From the NCBI RefSeq assembly GCF_000001735.4, contig NC_003074.8, positions 9,114,101-9,178,100 of the forward strand: a stretch of 64,000 nucleotides of DNA, read 5' to 3'. Position 1 is the first letter of the stretch. The number at the start of each line of letters is the position of its first letter. Position numbers and translations under genes: made by a program. Shown in pieces: positions 25,939 to 36,968 of this stretch. The notes below the pieces were generated by a model. The model was given only the letters and a program-made list of their open reading frames with translations. It made no database searches and was not told where the DNA came from. The stretch comes from Arabidopsis thaliana. Lineage: Eukaryota; Streptophyta; Magnoliopsida; Brassicales; Brassicaceae.

Positions 25939-27045
25939 TCATATCGAAGCTTCTCCATATTCGCTTTCTTCTTCCCTTTCCCCTCCTTCAGGTTGCTTGA
26001 TTTGCACTAAACTTGGAACATAAGAGCATAGATCTGGCTTACAGCTTTGGTCTCCAAAATCCCCAACGAGATCCAATCCCCTCAAGTATCCAGCCTCTCC
26101 AATGACAATAACTCTCTGGCGGTTACGTTCATCAAAACCAAAGGCGACTTTCTTCTCCTCGTCAATGAAGAAACTTCCACTTATAAAAGGAACATAACTA
26201 TTAAAACCAGCTGTTTCCACTCTCAAGAACTTGCTCCACAACACCTCTTCTGTCTCAATCTTAGTTGTAATCCACAAGTCAAGCTCATATGGATTTGATT
26301 CATCGTGCTGAAGTAAAACCGCAAGCTTCTCTTCTCAAACACAAGACAAAGTCGTATAGTCATGATGCCCACCACTAAACGGCAGAGGCAGAAGAGGACC
26401 AAATCTCTCACTTGTAAAATCAAAACAGATTAAGCGATTAGCTAAGACTTCATCTACATCTACGTTCCTTTCTGCAGCACACCAGTAAGTGTTTCCCTTA
26501 AAAGGAACGCCAGTGTTACAAAACGCTATACGCCAATGTGGAGTGACATCAAGAGTAGTCCATAAATCAGAGTCAAAATCGTAGACTTCATACCAAAAGA
26601 ATTGCTTCTCGGGTGCATTGTAGTAATAATCTATAAACCTCAACAACTTGTAGCTACGACAAGAATCCGTATTCACGTATCCAAGAGCGTAAGAGAACCT
26701 ATCCATTCCGTATGGACGATGGGAATATCTTGGTTCGATCCACCTTGTTTGCTCCAAATACGGATTACAAACCACAAACCTAGAATCATCTTTTAAAATG
26801 CATAGCAGTAAGCCCTCGCAGTGATAGAACTGAGATATCTTGACTTGTTCGTCAAGGCAAGTAAGTTTTCCTTTATGCTCTATAGATGGATCTCCATTGA
26901 GAATAATGCTTGTTAAAGAAAGATTGTTACCCATCATCACGATCATCTGAGACTCACCTTCCTTTGCTGCGGCTAAGGCTTGACCTATTTGCATCTTCGT
27001 AAACTTCTGACTTTTGGATGGATCGTTCACTTTTTCAGTTTGCAA
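25939..27045 (-). pseudogene. F-box-associated (FBA) protein gene, F-box missing and stop codon inside
   Basis: One continuous minus-strand frame encodes the C-terminal FBA domain of Arabidopsis F-box proteins: QFYHCEGLLLCILKDDSRFV, then VVCNPYLEQTRWIEPR, then YEVYDFDSDLWTTLDV, KGNTYWCAAE and LICFDFTSERFGPLLPLPF. A TGA at 26335-26337 (after LSCV) interrupts it, and the same frame resumes EEKLAVLLQHDE and runs to 25939. Family members have Arg here, so a CGA to TGA change is the simple explanation. Upstream the frame begins mid-domain (SKSQKFTKMQIGQALAAA) with the usual F-box (LP..L...IL..VP) absent; the first ATG is at 26994. The intact family recruits substrates to SCF ubiquitin ligases. Position suggests At3g25090. 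Confidence 0.8.
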
Positions 27046-27964
27046 TCAAAAACCCTTTTTTTCTTTTGCTATTTATTGCGGTTGAAGAAGAAGAAGAAGC
27101 CCTAAATAAAACCTAGAGACCTAACGTGGGCTTGAAAATCTATCTAGTCGGGCTTTCGATGAGAAATTTTGATCAATATTTCCAGATCCACTAGATTTTC
27201 TCACATATTTATTTAGTAAATCCTGTCAAAATTAAAATAGTGAAGTTATATGAGGTTATAGTAATTAAATTTGTTGTATTCTCCAATTGTTTATCTAAAT
27301 GTCTTGTGGTTTTATATAAAATGATCGAGATGGATGCTTGGGTGCCAAAAAAGGTGTGCAAGGTGAGTGATGAATCATGAATGGTATGATCGATCTTGTC
27401 CCGTTGTAACCACAAGCAAGATCAGAAGCGATGCATGCGTAGCAAATTTTAAAGAGAGAAAAAAACAAGTTTTTGGATGTGAGTGTTAAATTATTTAGCA
27501 AATTTTTGTATGTAAATACTACTGCTTGCTAAACACTATTTTATACCTACATAACCAAAATATCTTTACTAGATAATTAATAATAAAAAATTTATTGGAG
27601 CTCTTTATGTTTGACATGTAAGATAAAATACTCATTTCAGAATAATGTTCTTATATTTTTTTTTGTTGCCAAAACTATCAGATTATGATGACCAACTCAT
27701 TCTTAAAAATTAGTTCTTCAAATGTAACAGTTATTATCACTAAAAACCTAGAAGACGGATCCTATTCATTTATATACAGTCAGATAAAGAGAGCATCTCC
27801 TGATGATAAAGGTGGGAGTGTCATTATTTATATTAAAAAAGTAAGAATAATATCATATGGAAAAAAAAATTTGGTCTGTTACAAAAGTAAAGCCTATGGT
27901 TTATAAATCCTTGACAAAGAAAATAAAAATAAAAAATCAAATTAGGAAAAACAAAAATCGGCAT
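27046..27964. other. AT-rich spacer
   Basis: No gene seen. The first ~120 bp on the minus strand (GAA/CTT-rich, with AGCCCAC and AGCCCGA) would be the promoter side of the FBA relic. Confidence 0.4.
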
Positions 27965-28740
27965 GATCATGGCTAATTAGGTTTTGATCATCTTCTAGAT
28001 TCTTAATAGTTTTTTTTGCTTGTAGTAGTAATGACGAACACATTTTGCACACTGTAACTCTAGACCAATGTCGTAAAATACTTTACAATTTGAGGTAATG
28101 ATACAAATATAAAGATTAAAGCAATGCTAATATATTGAATCAAAGCAAATATTAACATTAATAAAATGTTTTGAAAGATAATTGTTTTGACTTTTGACTA
28201 GTCGTAAGTAGCAATTTACTAGAGATGAGGAATTGTATAAGATTAAGGATGTATTTCACTATGAGATTTTAGAGTTAGCTTTGAAGAGTGTCAAATTGGA
28301 ATATCATGTTGGTGGAAAATTATTATGCTTTGAAGGTTGGAATAAGCATTGGAAAGCCGATGATGTTGAGATATACATTTACAATGGTCTCGTAATCAGG
28401 TGCTAAATATTGCAAGGACATGCGTTGTGTAATTATCATTGATTTCACAATAACCCATGGGGTAAATGTGGTAATTTGCAAAAGTAGTAAGGGAGTGGAA
28501 TTTGGTAATTGTGGATACATTGCTGTCAATGTTGAAATAATGCTAACTTTGGTTGGTGCTGCAAAAAAAAAGGTCAGCCAAATATGTGTAGAACGAAGCC
28601 GCAATATCTACTACAAGATTGCTACTCTATAGATGTTGAATGGGGTTCCCAACCACTTATAAAAGTGGATCAAGATCAAGAAAAGGAGAACATGAAGTTT
28701 AAGGTTTGTGTGTGTGGATATTCCTTCATTTGAATGTGGC
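27965..28740 (+). repeat. Duplicated coding-like block, copy B (longer)
   Basis: Block ATGGCTAATTAG at 27969-28140 matches 21503-21670. Positions 28218-28400 read TRDEELYKIKDVFHYEILE, then HVGGKLLCFEGWNKHWK and DDVEIYIYNGLVIR. After a stop comes FTITHGVNVVICKSSKG and the segment shared with copy A, then, after a shift at the A run near 28565, YLLQDCYSIDVEWGSQPLIK and VDQDQEKENMKFK. This is clearly former protein-coding sequence but of a family I cannot name. Confidence 0.55.
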
Positions 28741-30191
28741 TTCCTAGATGTTGAGTTCATGTTTTTGTTTTCTTACATCATTAGGTAGCAACTGATTGTT
28801 TTGGTAGCTTGTTTGCTCATATATATCAAAATTCTGATAGAATTGGAAACACATGTTTGTTGTTATGGTATTAGCATATGTTACTCATTATACACACAAG
28901 TACATAAGTTTATTGTGACAAAAGTGCTGATATTATGTGAAGGTTATGTAGAGAATCCGTGGAGGGTTGGTGACGTTAATGACTGTTGTGGATGTGTTAA
29001 ATCTTTGGTAATGTTTCTTTCCAGCTTTAATTACATCCTCAAATGCCAATGATTCAATAGTAGTGTAATCTCCTGCACAACCGCAAGACACCTGCTCAAA
29101 ACCAAAACAAACAAAAATTGTTTTCGAATTGCTTTTAACTTTGGTTTCTCGTACAAAAAAACTAATACAAAGGTGCATGAGTAGTAGTAACTGAATAAAT
29201 AATAAGTGCAAATAGTTGACTTAAAATAAGAAGTTGAAAGAGTTGAATGATTTCATCTCACTTTTTACCATTTGAGATAAATAAGTTTGAAAATTGATTC
29301 AACTTATTCAACCACAAAAATTAGAAAACTAAACCAATTATAAAAAACGAATTGTTCAACCCTTTCATCTACTATTTTGGAGAGGAATTGATTAAATGAT
29401 GTTCAACTTTTTTTTCAAACTCAAAATTTTCCTATCATTTATATATCTAGCAATTCATTTGCAACTGAAATGTTTTTTTCGTGTCAAACTCTAGGTTTGA
29501 AACCCGTATACATCACCAACAATAACTAGAGTTTGAAATCAAATAATATTTTTTCATATATAAAACAATTTAAAATTTCTTTTAGATAATTAATAAAAAA
29601 TGTATGACACACAGACACAGCTGGTTGATTTGTTTATTTGAATTTTTGACTAGGATTAAGAACATTAATCATCAACCGTTGATTATATAAGCAAGTTGAA
29701 GAAAAGGCACGGTTCAGATTCACCTCTTCTCATATGATGCGTTACATAAGATCCTTTCCCTCTTTCCCTCATTTTCAGGTTCAGCGCCATCGTCAAAAAC
29801 TTTTGGCGGTCGATCAAAAAATTTCGAAATTTGAAGATTTCGCCGGCAAATACACAAACCCGAAAATGAATAACACTTCAAAATTTTCATTACCAGAAGA
29901 AAGAAATCAAATACCTTCAGATCTCTATCTTCCTCATTCACACACCCTCTCTCTCTTCTCCTTTTCTCTCTTCTCCTTTTCTCTATCTCCCTCTTTGTTC
30001 CGTTCGCATCCTCTAATCATCGTCAACAAGCCGACGAAGAGAGAAACGAATCCAAAGTTCGTTACTTGAAAGCTACCCAGAAGAATTCAAATCTCAGGTA
30101 CTTTTCCTGTGGATTTGATCTGGGCACTGCTTATTAGGGATTTGATTGGATCTACAAAATTCTGCCTTCTGGGTGATTCAATTTCACGGAA
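28741..30191. other. Intergenic and CDC45 5' leader
   Basis: AT-rich spacer to about 29680. The interval 29700-30190 is likely CDC45 leader, with CT-rich tracts (29948-29990). Small frames there (29720-30069) are not supported as genes. Confidence 0.5.
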
Positions 30192-31982
30192 ATGGTGAGG
30201 ATTAAGAAAGTAGAATCGTTCTACGCGAAGCTTCGTGAGTCAGCTACTTCATTATCTTCACAGAATCCACTTTTGATATTTCCTTCAACATCTGATGTTG
30301 ATTCACTTTGTGCGCTTAAGGTTATTACTCATATCCTTGAATCAGATTCGATTCAGTATTCTTGTTTCCCTGTATCGTCTTTTTTGGAGATTCACAAGTA
30401 TGCTGGTCCTGCTGGTTTGTGTTCTACTTCGTTGGAGAGTCCTCCTGTTACTATACTGTTGATTAATTGGGGTTGTCACCGTGATTTGAAGCTTGTGTTG
30501 AAGTTAGGTCCTTCGGCTCGTGTTTTCGTTGTTGATAGTCATAGGCCTATTCATTTGCATAATCTTAGTGATTATAATGAGCAAGTTGTTGTTCTTCATA
30601 CTGATGATGATGAGAGGCAAGGTGATTTGGCTTATGATTTCGATGTGTTGAAATTGGCGAATGAGAGCTTTCAGTTACGTGTAGAAGATGCTGGTGAAGA
30701 ATCTGATGAGGAGGAGGAAGATGAGGAAGAGGATGAGGAGGATGATGATGATGATGATGGTGATAGGCCAAGTAAGAGGAGGAAAATGGGAGATGGTGTG
30801 AAGGTTTTCAAGAAGCTAAAGAGGGATTATTACAAGATGGGGACTTTTCATGGGAAGCCATCGGGGTGTTTGTTGTTTGAGCTATCTCATATGTTGAGGA
30901 AGAACACTAACGAGTTGTTGTGGCTGGCTTGTGTTTCTTTGACTGATCAGTTTGTTCATGAGAGGTTGACTGATGAAAGATATCAAGCTGCGGTTATGGA
31001 GCTTGAACAACACATCAATAGCTCAGGGAATATAGATAAGATCACTAGTGTTACTCTGAAAGATGGAACCAAGGTTCGAGCACCAGACTGTTCAAGAATC
31101 TCTTATGAAGAAGAGCCTAGGCTTATGCTTCTTAGAGAGTGGACGTTGTTTGACTCCATGCTTTGTTCTTCATACATTGCGACTAAGTTGAAGACATGGA
31201 GTGATAACGGTATCAAGAAACTTAAGCTTCTTCTAGCGCGTATGGGATTTGCACTTATCGAGTGTCAGCAAAAGTTTCCGTACATGAGCCTTGAGGTGAA
31301 GAGGAAGATGAAGCAAGAGTTTGATCGGTTTTTGCCAGAATATGGGCTTAATGATTTCTACTACCGGAGTTTCTTGCGGCTTCATGGTTATAGCTCAAGG
31401 GTCTCTGCTGCAGATGTTGTCTATGGTATTACAGCACTTCTTGAATCATTTCTTGGGTCAGGTGGCTCCTCTGCTTCAAAACAGTTTGGTGAAGCTTATG
31501 ATGCTCTGTCTTTGAACAATTTGGATAAACTTCGATCTGGGATGCAACAAGCAATCAAGGTTCAACGAGCAATTCTTAGACAAGGAAGTGCAGCAATCAC
31601 TAAAAGTGGATGCATTCGAAGTGGTAGGAAATTCAGATGGGTAAAGATTGAAGATTCAATGGATGCGAAGTATTTGGGATATCCTCAGGCCTTAACAAAA
31701 TTCTGTTACTTTCTGATGGATGCTTTGAGAGAGAAAGGAGCTAGGATGAAACCAATGCTATGTGCCTGCGCATCTCAACAACCTGGGAAGATACTCGTGG
31801 TTGGGGTTTGTGGGAAACCGAGGCTCGGGGCAGTCAGAGGGAATGCTTTTGGCAATGCTTTCAGAAAGGCAGCTCAAGAAAGTAGAGCTGATTACTTTCA
31901 CGAGCTATTCGAGTCTTCTTGGATTGTCTTGGATGCTTCTGCAGTTAACTCTTTCATGATTAGATTAACCGAGAAGCTCTGA
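30192..31982 (+). CDS. CDC45: CDC45 replication initiation factor
   Basis: Single-exon 596-residue protein. The N-terminal half shows the DHH-phosphoesterase-like fold of CDC45 (PSTSDVDSLCALK near residue 31; FVVDSHRPIHLHN near 112). A very acidic loop at residues 166-191 is followed by a basic RPSKRRK patch. The C-terminal half includes KFCYFLMDALREKGARMKP and ends in SFMIRLTEKL. CDC45 joins MCM2-7 and GINS to form the CMG helicase at origins; in Arabidopsis it is also needed in meiosis. Start chosen at MVRIKKVESFY, the conserved family opening, preceded by an in-frame-free leader. The acidic loop is coded by a GAT/GAG microsatellite that may vary in length between accessions. Confidence 0.96.
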   Translation: MVRIKKVESFYAKLRESATSLSSQNPLLIFPSTSDVDSLCALKVITHILESDSIQYSCFPVSSFLEIHKYAGPAGLCSTSLESPPVTILLINWGCHRDLKLVLKLGPSARVFVVDSHRPIHLHNLSDYNEQVVVLHTDDDERQGDLAYDFDVLKLANESFQLRVEDAGEESDEEEEDEEEDEEDDDDDDGDRPSKRRKMGDGVKVFKKLKRDYYKMGTFHGKPSGCLLFELSHMLRKNTNELLWLACVSLTDQFVHERLTDERYQAAVMELEQHINSSGNIDKITSVTLKDGTKVRAPDCSRISYEEEPRLMLLREWTLFDSMLCSSYIATKLKTWSDNGIKKLKLLLARMGFALIECQQKFPYMSLEVKRKMKQEFDRFLPEYGLNDFYYRSFLRLHGYSSRVSAADVVYGITALLESFLGSGGSSASKQFGEAYDALSLNNLDKLRSGMQQAIKVQRAILRQGSAAITKSGCIRSGRKFRWVKIEDSMDAKYLGYPQALTKFCYFLMDALREKGARMKPMLCACASQQPGKILVVGVCGKPRLGAVRGNAFGNAFRKAAQESRADYFHELFESSWIVLDASAVNSFMIRLTEKL

Positions 31983-32488
31983 CATAGTCTCATTGTTCTT
32001 CGATTCAGTGTGTTTTCTTTTATAGTTTTCAGTTTTATCTCACTGTTTGCATTTTTTACGAGCCTGTGTAATAGGCACAATCTGTTATCAATCATGTAAC
32101 TTGTTTAATCAAATAACCATAGAGTTTTATGTGAAAAGGTCCTTTACTCATTTGGTGTTAACTCTTTACCTCTTCAGGTCTTTAACTCTGTTTATATAAA
32201 ACATCTAATGAACAATCTGTGTTTTGAACGGATAGATTAAAAATACACGCAGGCACAAGACAAGACCAAAGACGATATGGGTTTGGCTAAATCCCCAAAA
32301 TTTGTACAAAAACATGAACAAACATAATGAAATTCAACAAAGATTAATACTCCAACAATCCAGTTCCCTCTAGTCTAACCCAAACTTGAAAGAGAAAAAA
32401 ATGGAGACCTGCTCAGACTCGTGAAGCGAAATCTTCATTGAGATGATGGAAACTTGAGAACAAAATGGCTAAAGACATTGTCTATTTC
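31983..32488. other. Convergent 3' ends of CDC45 and FATA1
   Basis: No coding sequence. It should hold the 3'-UTRs of both genes, which face each other; polyadenylation-like A/T motifs occur near 32100 and 32320. Confidence 0.55.
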
Positions 32489-34173
32489 TTAACTTGAAGG
32501 CTTCTTTCTCCACAGAGTTGTCCCGCGGTTGATCTCCTGACCATCTCCAGACAACCTCAGGAGGTGCAAGAACTGGCTATCGTTGTGGCCCTGTGTGCCA
32601 GACGTGGCAGAGCCATTGGTTCCACCAATTTCAGAGGTGGTGGTGGTGAGTGAATCCACCACATCGTCTTGTTGACATTCTCTTCTATAATCCAGAGTTA
32701 TGACCTGAAGCTCGTGCGTGTCTACAATTTCTTGTGGTATGCTCTGCAATTACCAGGAAACAAGATCATATGATTACTAAAGTTCACATACAAGCACATT
32801 GAGCTTTACTAATAAACCTAGTGACTTACCTCGAGAACCCATCCAATATAGGTGACATTATTGACATGCTGGTTCATGTCGAGATCAGCTCGTCTAGGCT
32901 GCAAAAACATGTTCACAAAGCCTTTAAGATATTTTGAAGCCTAAAGTTGGAGAAAGAGTTCTAATAATGCTATTGTTTGTACCTTAAGCCCAATCATTGA
33001 ATACTGAGCCGGATCTTCGAGTTTCGGGATTTTCTTCAAGCTTCTGTTATTCTCTTCCGGAAATGCTAACCTATAAGATACATAGAAAGAAACATACTTA
33101 GCATTCATTGACCAGCAAGCTTTGCCCTGATACCAAAGTGTCCTTTACCTCGGTTCTTGAGGACAGAAGACCAAGTACTCGTCCCGAACATCATCAGAAA
33201 CTTTCTGAAGCCGTCTCGTGTCTTGGTTCATCATCACCCACTTGCTGAAACCATAACAAAATTGCCACACAACAAATCAGAACAGGCCCATAAATCCAAG
33301 TTACCGCAACACAAAACATGTAACCAACTCCTATATCCATGTCCCTAACCAATGCAGAAAGTCCAAAACTTTGCTATATATCTCCTACCTTGTAGCACGG
33401 CCAGTGACTTCACCAGTGACAGAATCCTTAAGAATCCAATCACGCCTTGTCCCAATCCTTCCTTCACTCTGACACCAAGTCTCTATCTCAACCACATCAC
33501 CCCTGTAGTAGTAACCAAACAAACAAGCTAAAAGTATTCAAAACTCCCTACTCACACTATTGTCAAAACACAAACAAATACATAAACAAGCAAAAGCAAA
33601 AATTACCAAGCAGGGTACTTATAGATCTCGATATGCATTCTCGCAGTAACCCAAATGAGATGCAACTTCCTCATAGTAGTTGTTGTTGCAAACCCATCAG
33701 TCGAAAAACCAACACTTTGTGCATGATTACATCCCACCTCCTATACACAACAATTCACCACAAAAAGATTCATACTTTACAACAAAACCAATCATCAAGA
33801 CACACACACACACACACAACGTGAAAAATTTGTATCTGACCTGTAAAAGATTAGCAATGGTTTCAACAGTAGCGGTTTTGTTACTACCCACTTCGTAAGA
33901 TCTAACAACAAACTTCTCTTTATAAGATAAACCATCTTCAGTCAAACTACCTAATCGGAGCTGATCCGCGAGAGTAGCCAAACCTTGAACCACACTTCCT
34001 TGATCAGCAGATACAACAGCACGCAAAGGAACCAAACCTGTCTTCTTCGTCTGAGAACAAGAGACAATTCTCCGACGGATGAAATTCACCGGATCAGATC
34101 GATATGAATGGGAGAAGAAGAGTAAGCTTCTCTGTAACTTAGAATCAGTCACATTACACGAAAGCTTCAACAT
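32489..34173 (-). CDS. FATA1: Acyl-ACP thioesterase A (oleoyl-ACP hydrolase), plastidial
   Basis: Seven exons (34173-33841, 33740-33607, 33502-33389, 33244-33149, 33070-32983, 32898-32830, 32743-32489) join in phase to 362 residues. The Ser/Arg-rich N-terminus (SLLFFSHSYRSDPVNFIRRR) fits a chloroplast transit peptide. Twin hot-dog thioesterase domains follow, with GFSTDGFATTTTMRKLHLIW-type sequence in exon 2, the active-site motif DMNQHVNNVTYIGW and a second motif LDYRRECQQDD. It releases mainly oleate from acyl-ACP, ending plastid fatty-acid synthesis so that 18:1 can be exported. The last ~50 residues include a Thr/Ser/Gly-rich insert (TTTTSEIGGTNGSATSG). Intron 1 holds a (CA)n run at 33800-33818. 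All donors are GT. Confidence 0.96.
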
Positions 34174-35684
34174 CTTTTCGAATTTTGAAAATTGGAGAAG
34201 AAGAAGAAGAAACGAGAAAGTTTCGGTTTTTTAATTTCAACACTGTGAATGAATCTCTTCTAGTAGTATCTTCTCTCCGATGGGTCCGAGGTGAAGAAGA
34301 AAGACATCGACTTTTAAGTTTGCCCCTTGGTGGAGTTCGAAATTACGGTTTTGCCATTTAATGCCATTGATGATGGACAATTGTCAAAGACGAATGTTAA
34401 AAAAAGCCTGGCTAGTGTTGTTGTTTGTTGTGGTGTGCTCTGTTTTTGTAATGTAGCCAAGCACGTGTCTTCCCTGTCTTCTCGGTTTAATCACGTGACT
34501 TTATTTTTTTTGCAATTGTTTTTTTTTGAAGAGCGAAGACTTTTTCTTCTCCTCCACATGTATTGTTGTTGTTGTTGAGATTTTTTTGTTGTTGTTGCTC
34601 ATTCTATTACGCATCACTATTAGTGTATAATTTCATAACAACTCACACATTTTAGTATCTACTTCTAAACCACTATACACCAACTATGTCGGACGATTCA
34701 ACCTATATCACACGATTTTAAATATATATAAATCAATTTGTATAGTCTAGAACGTTAACTAAACAACAAGTATAGTCTAGAAGAAATCCATTCATTGCAA
34801 ATGTAGTCATTTCTAGAAATAATTTTGGACATATGCATCAATTTTGAATTTATGTTTGCGTTCTACAATTGTTTTTCTGTGTTGTGGTTCTTATCCATCT
34901 CGTCGTTTCTTTTGTTCGAGTTGGCGTCTATTCCTTGTTCTTTTTCTTTCGCATTGTAGTTTTTTCGGTTTTTTCCGCTACTTGTATCATTCTGTAACCA
35001 TCTCTTAGAAACGAAAATGGTATAAGATTAATACCAAAAAGAACTTTGGACCTAGGGCCTCATGACGTAAACACTAAAAAACTCCGCATTTGATTTCTCT
35101 ATCAAACTTGGGGCAGGTTATTTGTGCTTTTTGGCCTTTGACCCGAATTTTTTGTAACATGATCGGATCATCTAGCGATGAATTGGTTTATCCAACGAAT
35201 TACTAGGACTTAATCCGGATTATTGATGTAATCAAAGAAAAATATAAAAATTTGCATATAGGTGTAAGACTAATTAAAACAGAAGAATTATAATAACCAA
35301 ATATATTGACCATTATGCGTAGTTAGCGGTTCATACTAGTTAGTTGTATCATAATCAGAGCTCAAATTCAGAAATGTACGTTATATCAGTTTAACAATGG
35401 TAAGCCAAAAGTCATCTATAGACAAAATTTTCGAACTTTTAGGTAAGCCCATAATTAACCATGAATATATACGCTTTATGGGTAGGTCAGCATACAAAGA
35501 TGTTTTCTTATGTCTCAAGAAAATTTTTACCTTGAGGAAACAACAAAAAACCAAAATCCTCCTCAAGTCTCATCTACAAGGTCTGGAATTACTTTCAGTC
35601 TTTCACGAAACATCACCGATAAACAAAATTCCAACTTAAGAAATTTATGGGGGCAAAAGAGAAATAATCTTAAGTTGGTTAAGA
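34174..35684. other. FATA1 promoter and spacer
   Basis: A GAA-rich FATA1 leader lies at about 34185-34230, followed by AT-rich DNA with two GTT microsatellites (34561-34577 and 34587-34600). No gene seen; frames at 35381-35639 lack support. Confidence 0.5.
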
Positions 35685-36968
35685 CTATTCTTTGTTCAAT
35701 TTGCCGAGGACTCTTTCAGGGAATATCTTCTCTTCATGAGCTTTCTTCTTTGCTAAGGCTTCTTCGTCGAGGACTTTAATAGGAGACCATTCAGGTAACT
35801 TGAATGACTCCATGTTACGGTAGCTCTCTAACATTGGTTTTCCTTTAAGGGTAGCATAATCAAATGCTGTGCCTACAGCAGCAAAAACTAGAGAGTAGCG
35901 AATCGCACCCTTAGGACCTCCTGTAAACACCGATAATATGTCAGTTCCGAGCTTAATAACCCTAAAGAGACTATCATGAAAGTTTCTTCCAATTGATTTA
36001 AATATGGCAGAGTTATTATGATTTGATCTCTTATTGTAACAGAAAATAGCACACTCTCATGGTCAGACTACTTGAGACTGAGAGTATTACAGCCAAATCT
36101 TCAGGGACATGGAGTAGAATAGATACTGCCAGAAAAGAATTCAAGATAACGAACCTTGAAGTCTTCCAAGCAAAGCACCACTAAAAAGTCCTCCAATAGC
36201 TGAGTTCATTAAATCATCGTGTTCTGATCTTCGAGTTATTCTCACAGATTCACGAGCTCCTACCAAAACCAAAACATTGCAACAATCACATAATATTCAC
36301 ATTACATGAGAGTCCACCTTCTTAGAGAAAATGGAAACACTCAGTTTCAATCTTGATAACACAGATGGAAAAGAGCAGGTACCGCAATAGCAACCGGCGA
36401 CAATAGCAAAATTAGCAGCGTAAACAGTAGGAATATTGGGATGAGCTATCCGGTGTTTAGACACTAAACCAGCTCCTCCACCAATTACTCCTGCACATGA
36501 AACATCTTCTCAGTCACTGTGATGCAAACATTTCTTACATGTTCTATGCAATAATTAAGCAATTGAATAGCCAATCAAAGCTGGTGAACTGAATTATCTA
36601 TACACCAAAAGTTATGAATTCTTCTAATTAATGGAGCAATAAAACCTAGAATCGAACTTCTAGTAACCGATACAACAACGAGAATCTAATTGCTTCTTTC
36701 CGATGAACTTTGGCTACTTTCCGATGATATGTGCAACCAAAAATCTCAAAATTGTTCTAAGATGGAACTCATTATAGAGTATCCTAGTTCTTGCGATCAA
36801 CTAAACGTAATAATAAATCCCGAAAGTGAGAAGAAGCATTGCGAAACCTGCTAAAAGGGAAGTGATCAACACACGCTTCGTCGGAGTTCCATTTTCCTGC
36901 ACAATAGGCGTCGGAGGAGATAACGCCTGATTTGTTTGTTCTGGGGATTTCCGATCACCCAACGCCAT
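35685..36968 (-). CDS. Tim17/Tim22/Tim23 (PRAT) family membrane protein
   Basis: Four exons (36968-36848, 36490-36383, 36259-36155, 35920-35685) join in phase to 189 residues. The N-terminus (MALGDRKSPEQTNQ) is hydrophilic. The centre has small-residue-rich helices typical of PRAT proteins: LITSLLAG joined to VIGGGAGLVSKHRIAHP, then AANFAIVAGCYCGARESVR, then LMNSAIGGLFSGALLGRL and KGAIRYSLVFAAVGTAFDYA. The tail is basic and soluble (EKIFPERVLGKLNKE). PRAT proteins form protein or metabolite channels in mitochondrial inner or chloroplast membranes; which membrane is used here cannot be decided from sequence. If intron 1 is retained, exon 1 reads on to a 55-residue single-helix protein ending FGIYYYV. 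Position suggests At3g25120. Confidence 0.88.

Noticed and set aside
33797-33818. (CA)n run
   Set aside because: Simple repeat inside FATA1 intron 1; not a functional element on present evidence.
34561-34600. GTT microsatellites
   Set aside because: Ordinary simple repeats in a spacer.
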